Below are positions 34,361 to 42,794 of a stretch of DNA of 64,000 nucleotides, piece after piece. Both the position numbers and the translations under genes were made by a program. Origin of the DNA: Caulobacter sp. (lineage in GTDB: Bacteria > Pseudomonadota > Alphaproteobacteria > Caulobacterales > Caulobacteraceae). Under the pieces are notes generated by a model. It was not told where the DNA came from. It did not search any database and saw nothing but the letters and a program-made list of their open reading frames with translations. The stretch covers positions 496,001 to 560,000 of the forward strand of contig WGLL01000005.1 of NCBI GenBank assembly GCA_016125585.1. The letters are read 5' to 3'. Position 1 is the first letter of the stretch. Each line of letters begins with the position of its first letter.

Positions 34361-35230
34361 TCATCCCCTCATGTTTTGCTCGAGAATAGCCGCCAGGCCC
34401 TCGCGATAGGAAGGGTATTGCGGCCGCCAGCCGAGCTCGGCCTTGGCCCGGGCGTTGGCCACCCGCTTGTTCTCGGCCCAGAAGCGGCGCGCGGCCGCCG
34501 GCATAGATGCCTCGTCCCAGGGCTGCAGGGGCGGGGCAGGGCGGCCCAGCAACGCCGCGGCATGGGCGTTGACCACATGGCTCGGCGCCGGCTCGTCGTC
34601 GGTGATGTTGTAGATTCCCCCGGCTCGGGGGCGGGCGATCGAGGCCGCCAGGGCCGAGGCGATGTCCTCGACGTGAATGCGGCTGAACACCTGTCCCGGC
34701 TTGTAGATGTTGCGGCGGCTGCCTTCCGCCACCCGCTCCAGCGCCGATCGCCCCGGCCCGTAGATGCCCGGCAGGCGGAAGATCTGCACCGTCAGCCCCA
34801 TGCCCTGGCCGACCTCCAGCCAGTCCCGCTCGGCGGCGACCCGGCGTCCGGCCTCGATGCTGCGGGCAGACAGGGGCGAGCCCTCGAACACCCAACGCCC
34901 CTCGCGGTCGCCATAGACGCCGGTGGTCGACAGATAGCCGATCCAGTCGGGAAAGGCGCGGGCCCGGGCCAGGGCCGGAACCAGGGTGCTGAGCCCGGGA
35001 CATCCCTCCGGACCCGGCGGCGCGGTGACGAGAATGGCGGTCGCCTCCGCCAGAGCCGCGACCAGGGCCGCGGGATCAGACAGAGCCACCGGCGTCACGC
35101 CTTCCGCCGCAACTTCCGAGGCCCGTTCCGGGGTTCGGGCCGTGGCGGCGATGCTCCATCCGGCGGCCCTCATCCGGCGGGCCAGGGCGGAGCCGGTAAA
35201 GCCGTAACCGAAGATGAAGAGGTTGCTCAC
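34361..35230 (-). CDS. NAD-dependent epimerase/dehydratase-like protein (YeeZ-type SDR)
   Basis: A GTG start at 35230 overlaps the galU stop by 4 bases. The 289-residue protein has a dinucleotide-binding motif at the N-terminus (FIFGYGFTGSALARRM) and the extended-SDR signature LSTTGVYGDREG in place of the typical YxxxK region, plus IHVEDIASAL. The family (YeeZ-like) has no proven activity. Sharing a transcript with galU suggests a nucleotide-sugar or envelope role. Confidence 0.88.
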   Translation of the reverse strand: MSNLFIFGYGFTGSALARRMRAAGWSIAATARTPERASEVAAEGVTPVALSDPAALVAALAEATAILVTAPPGPEGCPGLSTLVPALARARAFPDWIGYLSTTGVYGDREGRWVFEGSPLSARSIEAGRRVAAERDWLEVGQGMGLTVQIFRLPGIYGPGRSALERVAEGSRRNIYKPGQVFSRIHVEDIASALAASIARPRAGGIYNITDDEPAPSHVVNAHAAALLGRPAPPLQPWDEASMPAAARRFWAENKRVANARAKAELGWRPQYPSYREGLAAILEQNMRG

Positions 35231-36099
35231 CCCGCCAGCAGCGCCGTCACGGCCGCCCGCGCCTCGTCGCCCAGCTCCGGGTGCTGCAACGCATAGGCGA
35301 CATTGGCGCGCAGCAGACCGATCTTGTCGCCGCAGTCATACGTGACGCCGTCGTATTTCAGCGCATGGAACGGCTCCAGCGCCATCAGCCGGGCCATGGC
35401 GTCGGTCAGCTGGATCTCGCCGCCGGCGCCCTTGCCTTGGTCGCCGAGCAGATTGAAGATTTCCGGCTGCAGGATGTAGCGGCCCGAGATGAACAGGTTC
35501 GAGGGCTCGGTCCCCTTGGGCGGCTTTTCGACCATGCCGGTCATGCGGTTGAGACTGGGATGGTCCCCGTCCAGAGCGACGATGCCGTATTTGTGGGCCT
35601 GACCCTCGGGCACGGGCTCGACCACCACGATGTTGCCGCCGACCTCGTTATAGGCGCTGACCGCCTGGGCGAGGGCGGGCGGGTCGGCGTGCATCAGCAT
35701 GTCCGGCAGCATGACGGCGAAGGGCTCGTCGCCGACGATGTCGCGGGCGCACCAGACGGCGTGACCCAGGCCCAGCGGCGCCATCTGGCGCACGAAGCTC
35801 ATCTCGCCGGGGCGCGGCAGGTCGGCGCGCACCGCTTCCAGAATGTCCAGCTTGCCCTTGGCTTCCAGCTGGCTTTCCAGCTCGGGATGGTGGTCGAAAT
35901 AGTCCTCGATGGCGTTCTTGCCGCGCCCGGTGACGAAGACGAAGTGCTCGATCCCGGCGGCCCGGCCCTCGGCGATGATGTAGCTGAGGATCGGGCGATC
36001 CACGATGTTGAGCATTTCCTTGGGCGTGGTCTTGGCGCCGGGCAGCACGCGCGTGCCCAGCCCGGCCACCGGAAGAACGGCTTTGCGGACAGGTTTCAT
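35227..36099 (-). CDS. galU: UTP-glucose-1-phosphate uridylyltransferase
   Basis: The start is at 36099 (opening MKPVRKAVLPVAGLGTRVLPGAKT, which holds the nucleotide-binding GLGTR). The 290-residue enzyme has the PKEMLNIVDRPILSYII region, the VEKP motif (GMVEKPPKGTEPSNLF) and QLTDAMA near the C-terminus, all typical of GalU. It makes UDP-glucose for lipopolysaccharide, exopolysaccharide and, through Ugd (44824-46125), UDP-glucuronate. It leads the galU-epimerase-patatin operon. Confidence 0.95.
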   Translation of the reverse strand: MKPVRKAVLPVAGLGTRVLPGAKTTPKEMLNIVDRPILSYIIAEGRAAGIEHFVFVTGRGKNAIEDYFDHHPELESQLEAKGKLDILEAVRADLPRPGEMSFVRQMAPLGLGHAVWCARDIVGDEPFAVMLPDMLMHADPPALAQAVSAYNEVGGNIVVVEPVPEGQAHKYGIVALDGDHPSLNRMTGMVEKPPKGTEPSNLFISGRYILQPEIFNLLGDQGKGAGGEIQLTDAMARLMALEPFHALKYDGVTYDCGDKIGLLRANVAYALQHPELGDEARAAVTALLAG

Positions 36100-36203
36100 G
36101 GGGCGAAGGGGTATCCGAAGGCGGAGGACAATTCCAGCGTCGGCGGAACGCGCCGGACGGCTGAAGGTTTTCACATCAGACCGTTTATCCCGTGAGGACT
36201 CCC

Positions 36204-36407
36204 ATGAGAAACCTGCTGACCATGATCATCGCCGCCGGCGCCACGCTGGCGATCACCGACTGCATCAGGCGCGCCTCTGACGAGGATGAATCGACTGGCG
36301 CGACGGCCAAGACGGGCACGACCCTGCCGCCGCCGATCCCCTCTCCGGTCGCAACCGGCGACGGCCTCGCCGCCGCCAACCGGCTTGGACCCACCGCCGT
36401 CATCTAG
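36204..36407 (+). CDS. Small membrane or exported protein of unknown function
   Basis: A 67-residue reading frame begins at ATG 36204, with GAGGA 5 bases upstream. The opening (MRNLLTMIIAAGATLAITDC) resembles a short signal or membrane segment, and the remainder is acidic then Pro/Ala-rich. The ITDC sequence is not a good lipobox. The ribosome site supports translation, but there is no family evidence, so this is tentative. It lies in the spacer between galU and glmS. Confidence 0.45.
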   Translation: MRNLLTMIIAAGATLAITDCIRRASDEDESTGATAKTGTTLPPPIPSPVATGDGLAAANRLGPTAVI

Positions 36408-36419
36408 GCGCGGTGGTCC

Positions 36420-38237
36420 CTATTCGACGGTCACTGATTTCGCCAGGTTGCGCGGCTGGTCGACATCCGCCCCCTTCTGCACCGCCACGTGATAGGCGAG
36501 CAGCTGGATCGGAGCGGCGAACACCAGGCTGGCGATCAGCGGATCGCAGGTCGGGGCGATGACGACATCGGCGCCGGCCGGGGCATGGTGGGCGCCGGCC
36601 TCGTCGGTGATCAGCACCACCTTGCCGCCGCGCGCGACCACCTCGCTCATGTTCGACACCGTCTTCTCGAACAGGGCGTCGGACGGGGCGATGATGATTA
36701 TCGGGGTCTCTTCATCGACCAGGGCGATGGGGCCGTGCTTGAGCTCGCCGGCAGCATAGCCCTCGGCGTGGATGTAGCTGATTTCCTTGAGCTTCAGGGC
36801 GCCTTCATAGGCCAGGGGCGCCATCGGTCCGCGACCGAGATAGAGCACATCGCGGGCGCGGGCGATCTTGGGGGCCAGGGCGGTGACGGCGGCCTCGACG
36901 TCCAGCGATTCCCCGATCAGCCGCGGCGCCTCCAGCAGCACCCGGGCCAGCCGGCGCTCTTCGGCCTCATCGATGCGGCCGCGCGCGGCGGCGGCGGCCA
37001 CGGCCAAGGCGGTGAGGGCGGTGACCTGGCTGGTGAAGGCCTTGGTCGAGGCGACGCCGATCTCCGGGCCGGCATGGGTCGGCCACATGATCCCGGCCTC
37101 GCGGGCCATGGTGCTTTCGTGGGCGTTGACGATGGCGGCGGTCGCCAGCCCCTTGGCCTGGCACCAGCGCAGGGCGGCAAGGGTGTCGGCGGTCTCGCCC
37201 GACTGGCTGACGGCGATGGCCAGGGTTCCCGGCGTCACCGCCGGCTCGCGATAGCGGAACTCAGAAGCGATCTCGACGTCGCAGGGCAGGCCGGCCAGCC
37301 GCTCGAAGAAGTAGCGGGCGATGGAGGCGGCGTAGAAGGCGGTGCCGCAGGCGATGATCTGAAGGCGTTCGACCTTAGCGAAATCGACGCCGCCGGGCGC
37401 GTGCAGCCGGCCATTCACGGCGTCCAGATAGGCGGTCAGGGTGTGCTGGCAGGCGTCGGGCTGTTCGTAGATTTCCTTGACCATGAAATGACGGTGATTG
37501 CCCTTCTCGACCAGGGCGGCCGCGGCGGCGACCACCTTGAGCGGCCGGGTCACGGGATGACCCTCCTCGTCGAAGATCCTGGCGCTGGTCTCGTCGATGG
37601 CGACATAGTCACCCTCTTCCAGATAGATGACGCGGTTGGTGAAGGGGCCGATGGCCAGGGCGTCGCTGCCCAGAAACATCTCCCCCACGCCTTCGCCGAC
37701 CACCAGCGGGCTGCCGCGCCGGGCGCCCAGCACCAGGCGGTCATGGCCCTCGATCAGCACGGCCAGTGCAAAGGCCCCGGTCAGCCGGTCGAGGGTGGTC
37801 TTGAAGGCGTCCAGGGGGGAGTCGCCGGCGTCCAGCCGCGAATCGATCAGCTGGGCGATGACCTCAGTGTCGGTGTCGCTCTCGAAGGTGCGACCGGCGG
37901 CCTGCAGGTCGGCCTTCAGTTCGGCGAAGTTCTCGATGATGCCGTTATGGACCAGGGTCACCCGCCCGGCCTGATGGGGATGGGCGTTGGGCACCGACGG
38001 AACGCCGTGGGTCGCCCAGCGGGTGTGGCCGATCCCGACCGTGGCCTCCAGGGGCTCGGCGGACAGGACGTCTTCCAGGGCCTTGATCTTGCCCTTGGCG
38101 CGGCGCCGCTCGACCTTGCCGCCGACCACGCCGGCGATCCCGGCCGAGTCATAGCCGCGGTACTCCAGACGCCGCAGGCTCTCGATCAGCCGGTCGGATA
38201 CGGACGTCTTGCCGACGATTGCAATGATGCCGCACAT
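36420..38237 (-). CDS. glmS: Glutamine-fructose-6-phosphate aminotransferase (isomerizing)
   Basis: A 605-residue enzyme. The N-terminal glutaminase domain begins MCGIIAIVG, with Cys2 as the nucleophile. Two SIS domains (about 285-450 and 455-600) hold the sugar-phosphate site, with SQSGETADTLAAL, STKAFTSQV and the C-terminal PRNLAKSVTVE. It makes glucosamine-6-phosphate, the first step toward UDP-GlcNAc. GlmM (38449-39807), the next step, is divergent across 211 bases. There is no glmS ribozyme. Confidence 0.97.
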   Translation of the reverse strand: MCGIIAIVGKTSVSDRLIESLRRLEYRGYDSAGIAGVVGGKVERRRAKGKIKALEDVLSAEPLEATVGIGHTRWATHGVPSVPNAHPHQAGRVTLVHNGIIENFAELKADLQAAGRTFESDTDTEVIAQLIDSRLDAGDSPLDAFKTTLDRLTGAFALAVLIEGHDRLVLGARRGSPLVVGEGVGEMFLGSDALAIGPFTNRVIYLEEGDYVAIDETSARIFDEEGHPVTRPLKVVAAAAALVEKGNHRHFMVKEIYEQPDACQHTLTAYLDAVNGRLHAPGGVDFAKVERLQIIACGTAFYAASIARYFFERLAGLPCDVEIASEFRYREPAVTPGTLAIAVSQSGETADTLAALRWCQAKGLATAAIVNAHESTMAREAGIMWPTHAGPEIGVASTKAFTSQVTALTALAVAAAAARGRIDEAEERRLARVLLEAPRLIGESLDVEAAVTALAPKIARARDVLYLGRGPMAPLAYEGALKLKEISYIHAEGYAAGELKHGPIALVDEETPIIIIAPSDALFEKTVSNMSEVVARGGKVVLITDEAGAHHAPAGADVVIAPTCDPLIASLVFAAPIQLLAYHVAVQKGADVDQPRNLAKSVTVE

Positions 38238-38448
38238 GCCTGTTCACCGTTTCTGTTCGGACCGGCGCGCGTCGTCACGCCGGCTTCGCGAGGCGGGATT
38301 AGCACCCCAAGCCATTGCTGGGGCATGAAAATGCGTTGCAGACTGTTGCTTGGCCCCGCCCATCTGACCGAAACACAGTGTCGCAATTGTTTGTTGGCCA
38401 GGACGGCGCTCATGCGCCAAACCATGCCGCCCGACCCAAGAGGACCAT

Positions 38449-39807
38449 ATGGCCAAACGCTCCTACTTCGGCACCGACGGCATTCGCGGCCGCGCCAACA
38501 GCCACCCGATGACCGCCGAGGTCGCCCTGCGCGTTGGTCTGGCCGCTGGCAAGCTGTTTCGCACCGAGGATGACCGGCGGCACCTGGTGGTCATCGGCAA
38601 GGACACACGCCTCTCCGGCTACATGATCGAGCCGGCCCTGGTCGCCGGTTTCACCAGCATGGGCATGGACGTCCGCCTGTTCGGCCCCCTGCCGACGCCG
38701 GGCGTGGCGATGATGACCCGCTCGATGCGGGCCGACCTGGGCGTGATGATCAGCGCCTCACACAACGCCTTCCATGACAACGGCATCAAGCTGTTCGGCC
38801 CCGACGGCTACAAGCTGAGCGACGCGCGGGAGGCGGAAATCGAGGCCCATATGGACGAGGGTCTGCAAGAGGGCCTGGTCGGTCCGACCGAACTTGGCAG
38901 GGTTCGCCGCGTCGACGACGCCCAGGCCCGCTATGTCGAGATCGCCAAGGCGACCTTCCCCAAGAATCTCAGCCTGTCGGGCCTGCGCATCGTCGTCGAT
39001 TGCGCCAACGGCGCCGCCTACAAGGTCTCGCCGGCGGTGCTCTTCGAGCTGGGCGCCGAGGTCATCGAGCTGGGTGTGGAGCCCAACGGCTTCAACATCA
39101 ACGAACTCTGCGGGTCGACCAGCCCCGAGGCGATGAGCGCCGCGGTCAAGGAGTACCGCGCGGACATCGGCATCGCCCTGGACGGCGACGCCGACCGGGT
39201 GGCGATCTGCGACGAGACCGGCCAGGTGGTCGACGGCGATCAGATCATGGCCATCGTCGCCGGCGCCTGGGCGGCGGAAGACAGGCTGACCGGCGGCGGC
39301 ATCGTCGCCACGGTGATGTCCAACCTGGGGCTGGAGCGGTTCATGACCGGCAAGGGCCTGACCCTGGAGCGCACCGGCGTCGGCGACCGCTACGTCATGG
39401 AGCGGATGCGCTCGGGCGGCTTCAACCTCGGCGGCGAACAGTCGGGGCATGTCATCCTGTCCGATTTCTCGACCACCGGCGACGGGCTGATCGCCGCCCT
39501 GCAGGTGCTGGCGGTGATGGTCCAGTCGGGCCAGCCGATGAGCGCGCTCGCCCGCCAGTTCGAGCCGGTGCCGCAGCTTCTGCAGAATGTGCGCTTCGCC
39601 AGGGGCGCCGATCCTCTGAAGAGCGACAAGGTCCAGAGCGCCATCAAGGCGGCCGAGGTGCGGCTCAACGGCGCCGGTCGTGTGCTGGTCCGGGCCTCGG
39701 GCACCGAACCCCTGATCCGGGTCATGGCCGAAGGCGATGACGAGGCCCTGGTCAGGGACCTGGTCGAGGAGATCTGCAGCGCGGTGAAGACCGCGGCCGC
39801 GGCGTAA
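38449..39807 (+). CDS. glmM: Phosphoglucosamine mutase
   Basis: A 452-residue enzyme with the catalytic serine in [15 protein letters not shown] (about residue 104), the metal loop DGDADRV (about 245), the sugar-binding GEQSGHVI and the phosphate-binding [12 protein letters not shown] near the C-terminus. It turns glucosamine-6-phosphate into glucosamine-1-phosphate for peptidoglycan and lipopolysaccharide. A strong AAGAGGA ribosome site lies just before ATG 38449. The gene order puts glmS and glmM head to head. Confidence 0.97.
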   Translation: MAKRSYFGTDGIRGRANSHPMTAEVALRVGLAAGKLFRTEDDRRHLVVIGKDTRLSGYMIEPALVAGFTSMGMDVRLFGPLPTPGVAMMTRSMRADLGVMISASHNAFHDNGIKLFGPDGYKLSDAREAEIEAHMDEGLQEGLVGPTELGRVRRVDDAQARYVEIAKATFPKNLSLSGLRIVVDCANGAAYKVSPAVLFELGAEVIELGVEPNGFNINELCGSTSPEAMSAAVKEYRADIGIALDGDADRVAICDETGQVVDGDQIMAIVAGAWAAEDRLTGGGIVATVMSNLGLERFMTGKGLTLERTGVGDRYVMERMRSGGFNLGGEQSGHVILSDFSTTGDGLIAALQVLAVMVQSGQPMSALARQFEPVPQLLQNVRFARGADPLKSDKVQSAIKAAEVRLNGAGRVLVRASGTEPLIRVMAEGDDEALVRDLVEEICSAVKTAAAA

Positions 39808-39820
39808 GTCCTCCCCCAGC

Positions 39821-40058
39821 AATTCCTCCCCCAGCGCGCAGCGCTGACTGGGGGAGGGGGACCGCGCGCGAATACGCGCGGGGTGGAGGGGGCAGCGCAG
39901 GTTCGTCAGGATGAAGCTGGTTCTGGCGCAGGCTCTGACTACAGGGCCAGAACGCGGCCAGTCACCCGCCGCCAGCGCTGCCCCCTCCACCCCCGGGCCT
40001 GAGCCGGCCCGGCGGTCCCCCTCCCCCGTCGCGCCCTTGGCGCGCCGGGGGAGGAATT
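39821..40058. repeat. Inverted pair of a palindromic intergenic element (family A)
   Basis: Two copies of one element, at 39821-39898 and in inverse orientation at 39975-40058, flank a 76-base spacer. The shared blocks are AATTCCTCCCCC at the outer end, GGGGGAGGGGGACC in the middle and GGGGTGGAGGGGGCAGCGC at the inner end. Each copy folds into two hairpins: CTCCCCCAG/CTGGGGGAG versus CTCCCCC/GGGGGAG with extra GC pairs, and CCGCGCG/CGCGCGG versus CCGGGCC/GGCCCGG. The stem bases differ but still pair. The block fills the space between glmM and the DUF2891 gene. Confidence 0.9.
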
Positions 40059-40064
40059 GATGGC

Positions 40065-41069
40065 TCAGGCCCTCAGCGCGAGCAGGGCGAAACTGGCCAG
40101 CCAGTGCTCACCCATATAGTCGCCGGCGACGTGCTCCAGGCTGGCGTCCAGGTGCAGGGCGGCGGCCTCGCGGGCGGCCGGCGCCGCCGGATGGGCCGCG
40201 GGCAGGGCGGCCGCGATTGACCGCCAGCACCAGGCCCGCGACAGGTTCAGCCCGTCGAGATGGGCGATCTTGCCGTCGGTCCGGTCGCTGACCGTGGCCG
40301 GGGTAAACAGGGTCGCCGGCTGGCGCAGCGCCGCGCGCGGCAGGAAGCGGTCGAACCAGCCGGGGAAATCGGCCGCCGGCATCACCCGTCGCATGGCCTC
40401 GGCCTCCATCAGCGCCGGCGACAGGAAGTCCTCGCCGGAGGGTTCCCAGGCCTGGCAGTCGGCGTCGTCGCCATACCACCGCAGGGCGGTCTCCCGCAGC
40501 AGCCGGGCCAGACCGGCGTCGCCGGCTTCCCCGGCATAGTCCATGGCCAGGGCCACGGCGAAGGCGGTGCTGGGATGGGCCCCGCCGCGCACCGGATAGG
40601 TGGCCAGCGGCAGATAGGCGTGAAACCGCGCGACGAACCCGGCCGCCAGCGGCGCCAGATGGGCCGACCAGTCGTCGTCGTGACGCAGCAGCTCGGCCTG
40701 CAGCATCAGCAGCCAGGCCCAGCCATAGGGCCGCTCGAAGCCCCGCGAGCCCGGCCGGTCGAGATAGGCCCGCTCCACCGCGACCTTGGCGGGGGTGAAA
40801 CTGTCGTCGAACAGGGCCCGGATGGCCCCGGCGCTGGGCATGTCCGGGAACAGCCGCAGCAGGGTGGCCAGCGTCCAGTAGCCGTGGACGCAACTGTGCC
40901 AGTCGTAGCTGCCGTAGAAGATCGGGTGGAAGGTCTGGTGCGGGCCGATGTCGGCCGCGCTCATGAACACATGGTCGGCCTTGTGCGGCCAGGCCTGGGT
41001 GACGTGGCCCAAGGCGATGGCGACGAATCGCTCGGCGATGTCGGGGGTCAGGTCAGTAGACGAAGACAT
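40065..41069 (-). CDS. DUF2891-family protein
   Basis: A 334-residue cytosolic protein with the DUF2891 landmarks: FHPIFYGSYDWHSCVHGYW (about 47-65), RPYGWAWLL and PYPVRGGAHPSTAFAV-like segment (YPVRGGAHPSTAF), and ending in AGDYMGEHWLASFALLAL. It looks like an alpha/alpha-barrel of the glycosidase or lyase type, but its activity is unknown. Its start overlaps the end of the DUF979 gene by 17 bases. It shares an operon with DUF969 and DUF979. Confidence 0.88.
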   Translation of the reverse strand: MSSSTDLTPDIAERFVAIALGHVTQAWPHKADHVFMSAADIGPHQTFHPIFYGSYDWHSCVHGYWTLATLLRLFPDMPSAGAIRALFDDSFTPAKVAVERAYLDRPGSRGFERPYGWAWLLMLQAELLRHDDDWSAHLAPLAAGFVARFHAYLPLATYPVRGGAHPSTAFAVALAMDYAGEAGDAGLARLLRETALRWYGDDADCQAWEPSGEDFLSPALMEAEAMRRVMPAADFPGWFDRFLPRAALRQPATLFTPATVSDRTDGKIAHLDGLNLSRAWCWRSIAAALPAAHPAAPAAREAAALHLDASLEHVAGDYMGEHWLASFALLALRA

Positions 41070-42003
41070 ACATCAGGACCGTGTTGCCGGTGAGCAGGAG
41101 GAGGGCGGTGGGAATCTGCGCCTTGATGACGCCGTAGCGGTCCTTCAGTTCCAGCAGCACCGCCGGCACCAGGTTGAAGTTGGCGGCCATGGGGGTCATC
41201 AGCGTGCCGCAGAAGCCCGACAGCATGCCGATGGCGGCCATGATCGCAGGGTCGCCGCCGTACTTGCCGACGATCAGCGGCAGGCCGATGCCGGCCGTCA
41301 TCACCGGGAAGGCGGCGAAGGCGTTGCCCATGATCACCGTGAACAGCGCCATGCCGACCGTGTAGGCGATCACCGCCACCAGGGGGCCGCCGCCGGAAAT
41401 GCCGCTGCCCGCCAGCTGGCCGATGATCTGACCGACTCCGGCGGCGGCGAACACCGCCCCCAGCGCCGCCAGGGTCTGGGGCAGCAGGGCCGCCCAGCCA
41501 ACCGCGTCCAGCAGCCGCCGGCCTTCCTGCAGCGGGACCACCGGCCGGGGCCGGATCATGATCATCGCCAGGGTCAGGCCTGTCAGAATCCCCAGCACCA
41601 GCGAGACCAGCGTCGCCTGCTTGGGATCGACCACATGCTGGCCGTTCACCGTCCAGGCCTTGAACAGGAAGGTGCCCCCCAGGGTCAGCAGCGGAATGAC
41701 CAGCGCCGGGATGAACAGTTTCGCCCCGTATCTCGCCGCCCCCTCGCGCCGCTGTTCCGGGGTCGTCGTCGCCGGACGGCCGTGACCCATCCCGCCGAGC
41801 CCGGCCAGCAGGGCCAGGGCGATGACGATCAGGCCGTTGATCAGGTCGCCCAGATGCGAGCCCAGCAGGAAGCTGACCGACAGCAGCCCCCAGAAGAGGC
41901 CGTTGCCGAGCCGCTTGGGGTTTTCCCTGTCGGCCCCGCTGAGCAGAGCCATGGCGGCGAAGAAGGTCCCGCCGATCAGATAGAGGACATCGAGGCCAAT
42001 CAT
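41053..42003 (-). CDS. DUF979-family membrane protein
   Basis: I use ATG 42003, which overlaps the DUF969 stop by 4 bases; the frame runs on far upstream through the MFS gene but is not coding there. The 316-residue product has about 10 membrane segments with motifs such as GGTFLFKAW, YTVGMALFTVIMGNAFAAFPVMTAGIG and LSGFCGTLMTPMAANFN. DUF969 and DUF979 pair as a predicted transporter, seen in several bacteria near 5-oxoproline or pyroglutamyl peptide genes; transport itself is inferred. Confidence 0.88.
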   Translation of the reverse strand: MIGLDVLYLIGGTFFAAMALLSGADRENPKRLGNGLFWGLLSVSFLLGSHLGDLINGLIVIALALLAGLGGMGHGRPATTTPEQRREGAARYGAKLFIPALVIPLLTLGGTFLFKAWTVNGQHVVDPKQATLVSLVLGILTGLTLAMIMIRPRPVVPLQEGRRLLDAVGWAALLPQTLAALGAVFAAAGVGQIIGQLAGSGISGGGPLVAVIAYTVGMALFTVIMGNAFAAFPVMTAGIGLPLIVGKYGGDPAIMAAIGMLSGFCGTLMTPMAANFNLVPAVLLELKDRYGVIKAQIPTALLLLTGNTVLMYVFVY

Positions 42004-42728
42004 GCCTCGACCTCCGGCGCCGGGGCGGAGGGGGGCGGCGTCTCCCGGGCGATTGCAGCGTCCAGTCGCAACAGCCGCACGCCGTGAATGACAAAGGCCA
42101 GCCAGGCGGTCGGAATGGCCCAGACCGACAGCTGGAAGGGCTCGACGATGATGCCGTTGGTTTCCAGGAAGCCCTTGATCAACAGGATCGAGGCGATGGC
42201 GATGAAGATGTCCTCGCCGAAGAACAGGCCAATGTTGTCGGTCGCCGCGGCCTGGGCCTTGATCCGCTCCCGGGTCTTCTCGCTGAGGTCGCCATGGCGG
42301 GCCTCGGCGGCGCCCTCGGCCATCGGCGCGATCAACGGCCGCACCATCTGCGGATGGCCGCCCAGAGAGGTCAGGCCGAAGGCGGCGCTGAGCTGGCGCA
42401 CGAACAGATAAAGAAACAGCAGCCGTCCGGTCGTCACCTCCTTCACCCCGGCGATCAGGTCGCGGGCCTTTTCCTGCAGCCCTGCCCGCTCCAGCAGGCC
42501 GATGACCGGCAGGATCATCCAGGTCAGGGTGATGTAGCGGTTGTCGTTGAAGGCCTTGCCGAAGGTCTCGATGGTGCCGGTGACGGCGTGGATCCCGTCC
42601 ACCCCGCTCGACAGGGCCGCGGCGATCCCGGTGACCAGGGCGGCGGCGACCACCACCAGCAGCGGATTGAACCGGGCGATGAAGCCGGCGACGACGACGG
42701 CGATCCCCAGCAGCGGCCATAGACTCAT
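42000..42728 (-). CDS. DUF969-family membrane protein
   Basis: The start at ATG 42728 has GGGGGAG 7 bases upstream; a GTG 6 bases further (42734) is less well placed. The 242-residue protein has about 6 membrane segments and motifs such as FNPLLVVVAAALVTG, LTWMILPVIGLLER, FGLTSLGGHPQMVRPLIAPM and ATDNIGLFFGEDIF. It forms the other half of the DUF969/DUF979 pair. Its C-terminal tail is Pro-rich. First gene of the tightly overlapping trio. Confidence 0.88.
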   Translation of the reverse strand: MSLWPLLGIAVVVAGFIARFNPLLVVVAAALVTGIAAALSSGVDGIHAVTGTIETFGKAFNDNRYITLTWMILPVIGLLERAGLQEKARDLIAGVKEVTTGRLLFLYLFVRQLSAAFGLTSLGGHPQMVRPLIAPMAEGAAEARHGDLSEKTRERIKAQAAATDNIGLFFGEDIFIAIASILLIKGFLETNGIIVEPFQLSVWAIPTAWLAFVIHGVRLLRLDAAIARETPPPSAPAPEVEA

Positions 42729-42794
42729 AATCACACTCCCCCGGCGGCGCGGACGGCAGGATCGGGGAACTTGGCGCCCGCGTCCATGGCTGTG

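Noticed and set aside
36286..36492. Small frame containing YSTVTDFARLRGWSTS
   Set aside because: This is the antisense reading of the conserved 3' end of glmS (PRNLAKSVTVE), a familiar false peptide.
38238..38448. Possible glmS-type ribozyme or riboswitch between glmS and glmM
   Set aside because: No conserved glmS ribozyme core is seen and glmS reads away from this spacer; only two normal divergent promoters are expected.
36489..38573. 694-residue open frame opposite glmS
   Set aside because: Antisense shadow; glmS is complete and has all catalytic motifs.
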